A stretch of 64,000 bases of DNA, taken from Nocardia brevicatena NBRC 12119 (GTDB lineage: Bacteria; Actinomycetota; Actinomycetes; Mycobacteriales; Mycobacteriaceae). Positions within the stretch are counted from its first letter, which is position 1; the number at the start of each line of letters is the position of its first letter. Shown piece after piece: positions 61,433 through 64,000 of the stretch. The notes under the pieces were generated by a model. That model worked only from the letters and a program-made list of their open reading frames with translations. It ran no database searches and was not told where the DNA came from. The stretch covers positions 1 to 64,000 of the forward strand of contig NZ_BAFU01000034.1 of assembly GCF_000308495.1 (NCBI RefSeq), read 5' to 3'. The position numbers and the translations under genes were made by a program.

Positions 61433-63391
61433 ATGACAACAGGGCTGGGTATCAGCATCGGAACAGTGAATGTCGTCTCGGCGCGAGTGGACGCCGAGCG
61501 ACCGCGCCCCACGGTGCGTATCCGTCGCACCGCCGTCGGATTCGACAGCGCGGGCACGGCGCGGCTCGGCGGTATCACCCGATTCCCCACCGCGGTGAAC
61601 GAGTTCGCCGATCTGGGGCGTGACCCCGAGCCGGTGTTCGTGGACGGGCGTATCTGGTCGCCCGCGAATATCTTCGCCTCGGTGGTGAGCGGGCTGCTCG
61701 CAGGCGTCGAACCCGAGGCGGGAGTGGTGGCCACCTATCCCGCGGGCTATTCCGACAAACAGGTCATGCTGCTGCGGCAGGCGCTGGAACTGTCCGGGAC
61801 GGGCCGGGTGCGGCTGGTTCCCGAACCGGTGGCGGCCGCGCAGTGGTTGGAACAGGAAAACGGCCCGCTCGACACGGGTTTCATCCTCGTCTACGACCTG
61901 GGCGGCAACAGTCTCGACGTTACGGTCGTACGGACCGGGCCGGATTGTCCGGACCATCCGATGGCGGGGAAACCGCTGCGCTCCTATGATTTCGGCGGTC
62001 GCCCGCTCGGCGCCATGATCGCCCGCTGCGCCGGCGACCGACCGCTCGGCGCGCCCGCGGCGAAACCGGGCGGACTGTCGCTTCTGTCGATCGTCGACAC
62101 CGAAAGCCTGCGACGGGACCAGATCCGCGATTCGCTCGAACTGGTACGCGCGGCCGTCCGGTCCGCGGGAATCGGTATGTCCGATATCGGCCGGGTGCTG
62201 TTGGTGGGTGGCGCGGCGCGCCCCCCGCAGGTGGCGAGCACCCTGGCCGAACTCGGCCTGCCGGTAACCGTTTCGACCGATCCGGGGCAGTGCACGGCCG
62301 TGGGCGCCGCCCTGCTGGCCGCCCGTGCCACCACCCTGGCGGCCGGCAGCCGACAACAGCGCGCCCCGATTTTCTCCGGCGCGGCCCTGTTCTCCGCGGT
62401 CGCCATGTCGGCGGCCACCGTCCTCGGCGGCGGTACCGGCGATACCGACCTGCCCGCCGCGCACGGCTATCCCGGACCGGATGCGGGGGCGCTGCTGTAC
62501 GAAATCCACGGCAAGGCCATGGTCGAACGCACCGACAGCGGTGGGTGGAGCGTGCAGTACGGACCGCGGGCCGGCGGCTCCGGGGCGGTCGCGCCCGTCG
62601 GGCACACCCGCCCGTCCCTCGGCCCGTCGCTCGCCGAAAGCGGCTCGGCAGAGCGCACCGCCCCTCGTCGCCTGCACCACCGGCACGAAACAGGCCCCTA
62701 CTCCGATCCTTCCCGATTCGCCAACCCCTTGCCCTTCGTCTATCCGGCTCCACACGTACTGCGTCCCCCGGCCGGTCCGTCTCATGTGAGCCCGGTGACG
62801 GAGATGCCATCGCATATCGACGGACCGGATGGGCGGCCGCAGGGCCCGCGAAAACCGCTGCCGTCACCCGAACAACCGGCGAGCGGGCCGCCGGCTCTCC
62901 CCGGTATCGGCCTGCCGGGCAACGATTCCGGAGTGTCGACCGGTGACTCGACCGGCTCGTTACCGGGGCCGATCGGCACCCCGGTGGTTCCGGGCGCCAC
63001 CTATGGCGGATCGCCGAGCGTCTCGACCTCGCTGGATGCCGCCACGGGTTCGGGTGTCGAAACGTCGTCATCGACCGGTGTTTCCGGTCCGGCCGCATCG
63101 AGCGGGACCGTGACGCCGGGCGGCACCGGAACGTCGTTCCCGGGCGGCCCGACCGGCGGGATATCGCCGCATACCGGGGCACCCGAGGGCTCGTTGGGTA
63201 CCTTCCCCGGTGCTGCCGCGCCGGGTGGCCGCACCTCGGCCGGCTCTCCGGCCGGCAGACGCGGCGCGTCCGCCTCCTCTTCATCCGACCACGGCTCGTC
63301 CGGTGCCTCCGCGCGACCCGGGAATAGCGGTAAAAGCGGGGCCTCTCACGATTCCCGGGGTGGCGCCACGAGTGGTTCCCGCAGCAGGTAG
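61433..63391 (+). CDS. Hsp70/actin-fold protein with long Pro/Gly/Ser/Thr-rich tail
   Basis: A 652-residue paralogue of the protein at 50740. Residues 1-300 carry the Hsp70 nucleotide-binding fold: GLGISIGTVNVV (phosphate-1, Ser8 in place of Asp), FILVYDLGGNSLDVTVV (phosphate-2, about 142-158) and VLLVGGAARPPQV (about 255-267). A hydrophobic segment (IFSGAALFSAVAMSAATVLGG, about 312-332) could be a membrane helix. Residues 340-652 are a low-complexity Pro/Gly/Ser/Thr-rich region without Hsp70 peptide-binding features, so it would lie outside if the helix spans the membrane. Composition of the tail resembles the protein at 38381. Start ATG 61433 has only a weak ribosome site. Confidence 0.75.
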   Translation: MTTGLGISIGTVNVVSARVDAERPRPTVRIRRTAVGFDSAGTARLGGITRFPTAVNEFADLGRDPEPVFVDGRIWSPANIFASVVSGLLAGVEPEAGVVATYPAGYSDKQVMLLRQALELSGTGRVRLVPEPVAAAQWLEQENGPLDTGFILVYDLGGNSLDVTVVRTGPDCPDHPMAGKPLRSYDFGGRPLGAMIARCAGDRPLGAPAAKPGGLSLLSIVDTESLRRDQIRDSLELVRAAVRSAGIGMSDIGRVLLVGGAARPPQVASTLAELGLPVTVSTDPGQCTAVGAALLAARATTLAAGSRQQRAPIFSGAALFSAVAMSAATVLGGGTGDTDLPAAHGYPGPDAGALLYEIHGKAMVERTDSGGWSVQYGPRAGGSGAVAPVGHTRPSLGPSLAESGSAERTAPRRLHHRHETGPYSDPSRFANPLPFVYPAPHVLRPPAGPSHVSPVTEMPSHIDGPDGRPQGPRKPLPSPEQPASGPPALPGIGLPGNDSGVSTGDSTGSLPGPIGTPVVPGATYGGSPSVSTSLDAATGSGVETSSSTGVSGPAASSGTVTPGGTGTSFPGGPTGGISPHTGAPEGSLGTFPGAAAPGGRTSAGSPAGRRGASASSSSDHGSSGASARPGNSGKSGASHDSRGGATSGSRSR

Positions 63392-63472
63392 CACCTTACG
63401 CCGCTTACGGTCACGTGACGATCGTTGAGAAAATCGGTGTCCCGATATCGGCGCGGGCGGCACAATTGACCT

Positions 63473-64000
63473 GTGGGAAGTGACGGGGGAGCGCCGCAGC
63501 TCATCGCCTTGGATGTGGACGGAACACTGCTACAGACCGGTTCGCCGATCAGTCTCCGGGTGGGCGCCGCTGTGCGGGCGGCTGTCGCGGCGGGCTCGCA
63601 TGTCGTGGTGAGCACCGGGCGCACGCTGCTCATGACCCGTCCGGTGCTGACGGAACTGGGTTTGAGCCAGGGGCACGCCATCTGCTCCAACGGCGCTGTA
63701 CACGTGGATGTTGCCCGCGGTCATCCCGTGGCCGTGCACGCCTTCGATCCTGCGCCCGCGATCGGTGCCCTGCGCAAACTGTTTCCCGACATGATCTTCG
63801 CCGTGGAGAAGGTCGGCACCGGTACCTGGGCGAGCGGTATGAGCCCCGGCGAGTTTCTCGCGGGCGGTGAGTACCTCGTGGTCGACGAGACGATCCTGGG
63901 CAGCGAGCCGACCCCGCGGCTCAACTGCTGGTGGCCCGACGGCGAACCGGAGACGATGCGCCGCCTGCTCGGGACCCTGGCCGTACCGGATATCAGCTGG
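63473..64000 (+). CDS. Cof-type HAD family hydrolase, N-terminal part (partial)
   Basis: The first 176 codons of a gene cut by the right edge, starting at GTG 63473. HAD motif I is LIALDVDGTLLQTG (about residues 10-23, with nucleophile Asp and acid/base Asp), motif II is VVVSTGRTLLMTRPV (about 45-59), followed by the Cof-type cap (AICSNGAVHVDVARGHPV and onwards). Such enzymes dephosphorylate sugar phosphates or cofactors such as FMN. Motifs III and IV lie outside the window. Confidence 0.88.
   Translation, partial: MGSDGGAPQLIALDVDGTLLQTGSPISLRVGAAVRAAVAAGSHVVVSTGRTLLMTRPVLTELGLSQGHAICSNGAVHVDVARGHPVAVHAFDPAPAIGALRKLFPDMIFAVEKVGTGTWASGMSPGEFLAGGEYLVVDETILGSEPTPRLNCWWPDGEPETMRRLLGTLAVPDISW

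Overview
This is a high-GC actinobacterial chromosome segment from the mycolic-acid group (Mycobacteriales), most likely Nocardia or a close relative. The evidence is gene content and gene order. The stretch proA, MoxR/VWA pair, nadD, rsfS, gpgP, octT, degV, comEA, comEC, holA, rpsT, PemK-like gene, lepA, GH15 trehalase, small membrane protein, subI-cysT-cysW-cysA matches, from memory, the order around Rv2427c-Rv2397c of Mycobacterium tuberculosis. The diiron oxygenase plus fprB pair likewise recalls Rv0885-Rv0886. No rRNA, tRNA, CRISPR array or intact insertion sequence was seen.

Layout. 0-5.8 kb: end of a sensor kinase, a hemophore-like secreted protein, a stand-alone LigD-type polymerase domain, an SDR/TetR pair around a palindrome, a shortened VOC protein and a GlxA-type regulator. 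6-8.7 kb: visibly less GC-rich DNA with an unusual P450 that lacks the ExxR arginine, a decayed transposase start and a frameshifted SDR gene. 8.7-18.1 kb: HxlR and TetR regulators with clear operators, a SnoaL-DUF1330 fusion, a ferritin-like protein, an oxidoreductase plus ECF41 sigma factor unit, CutA, a decayed membrane-protein gene, RtcB and ribokinase. 18.2-31 kb: the conserved housekeeping block (proline, NAD, ribosome silencing, methylglucose lipopolysaccharide precursors, DNA uptake, replication clamp loader). 31-46 kb: a VOC-gene relic, aldo/keto reductase with XRE regulator, rpsT, aquaporin, PemK-like protein, lepA, a Pro/Gly/Thr-rich protein followed by a dynamin-like GTPase with an altered P-loop, trehalase, and a methyltransferase behind a MerR/SoxR-type promoter. 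46-50.5 kb: sulfate ABC importer. 50.7-63.4 kb: two Hsp70/actin-fold proteins without a substrate-binding domain flank a diiron oxygenase/FprB pair and an accessory stretch (RecD2 helicase, pRiA4b ORF-3-like protein, and a NERD-kinase-EspG chimera). 63.5 kb to the end: start of a Cof-type HAD phosphatase.

The most unusual items are the NERD/kinase/EspG chimera (58893-60395), the repeat-rich protein plus P-loop-altered dynamin pair (38381-42908), the two Hsp70-like proteins with Ser in place of the phosphate-1 Asp, and the leaderless MerR-type promoter at 45728-45758. Several small pseudogenes (7358, 7940, 14878, 31485, 60626) show ongoing gene decay between conserved blocks. All family assignments come from reading motifs by eye; no database search was run.
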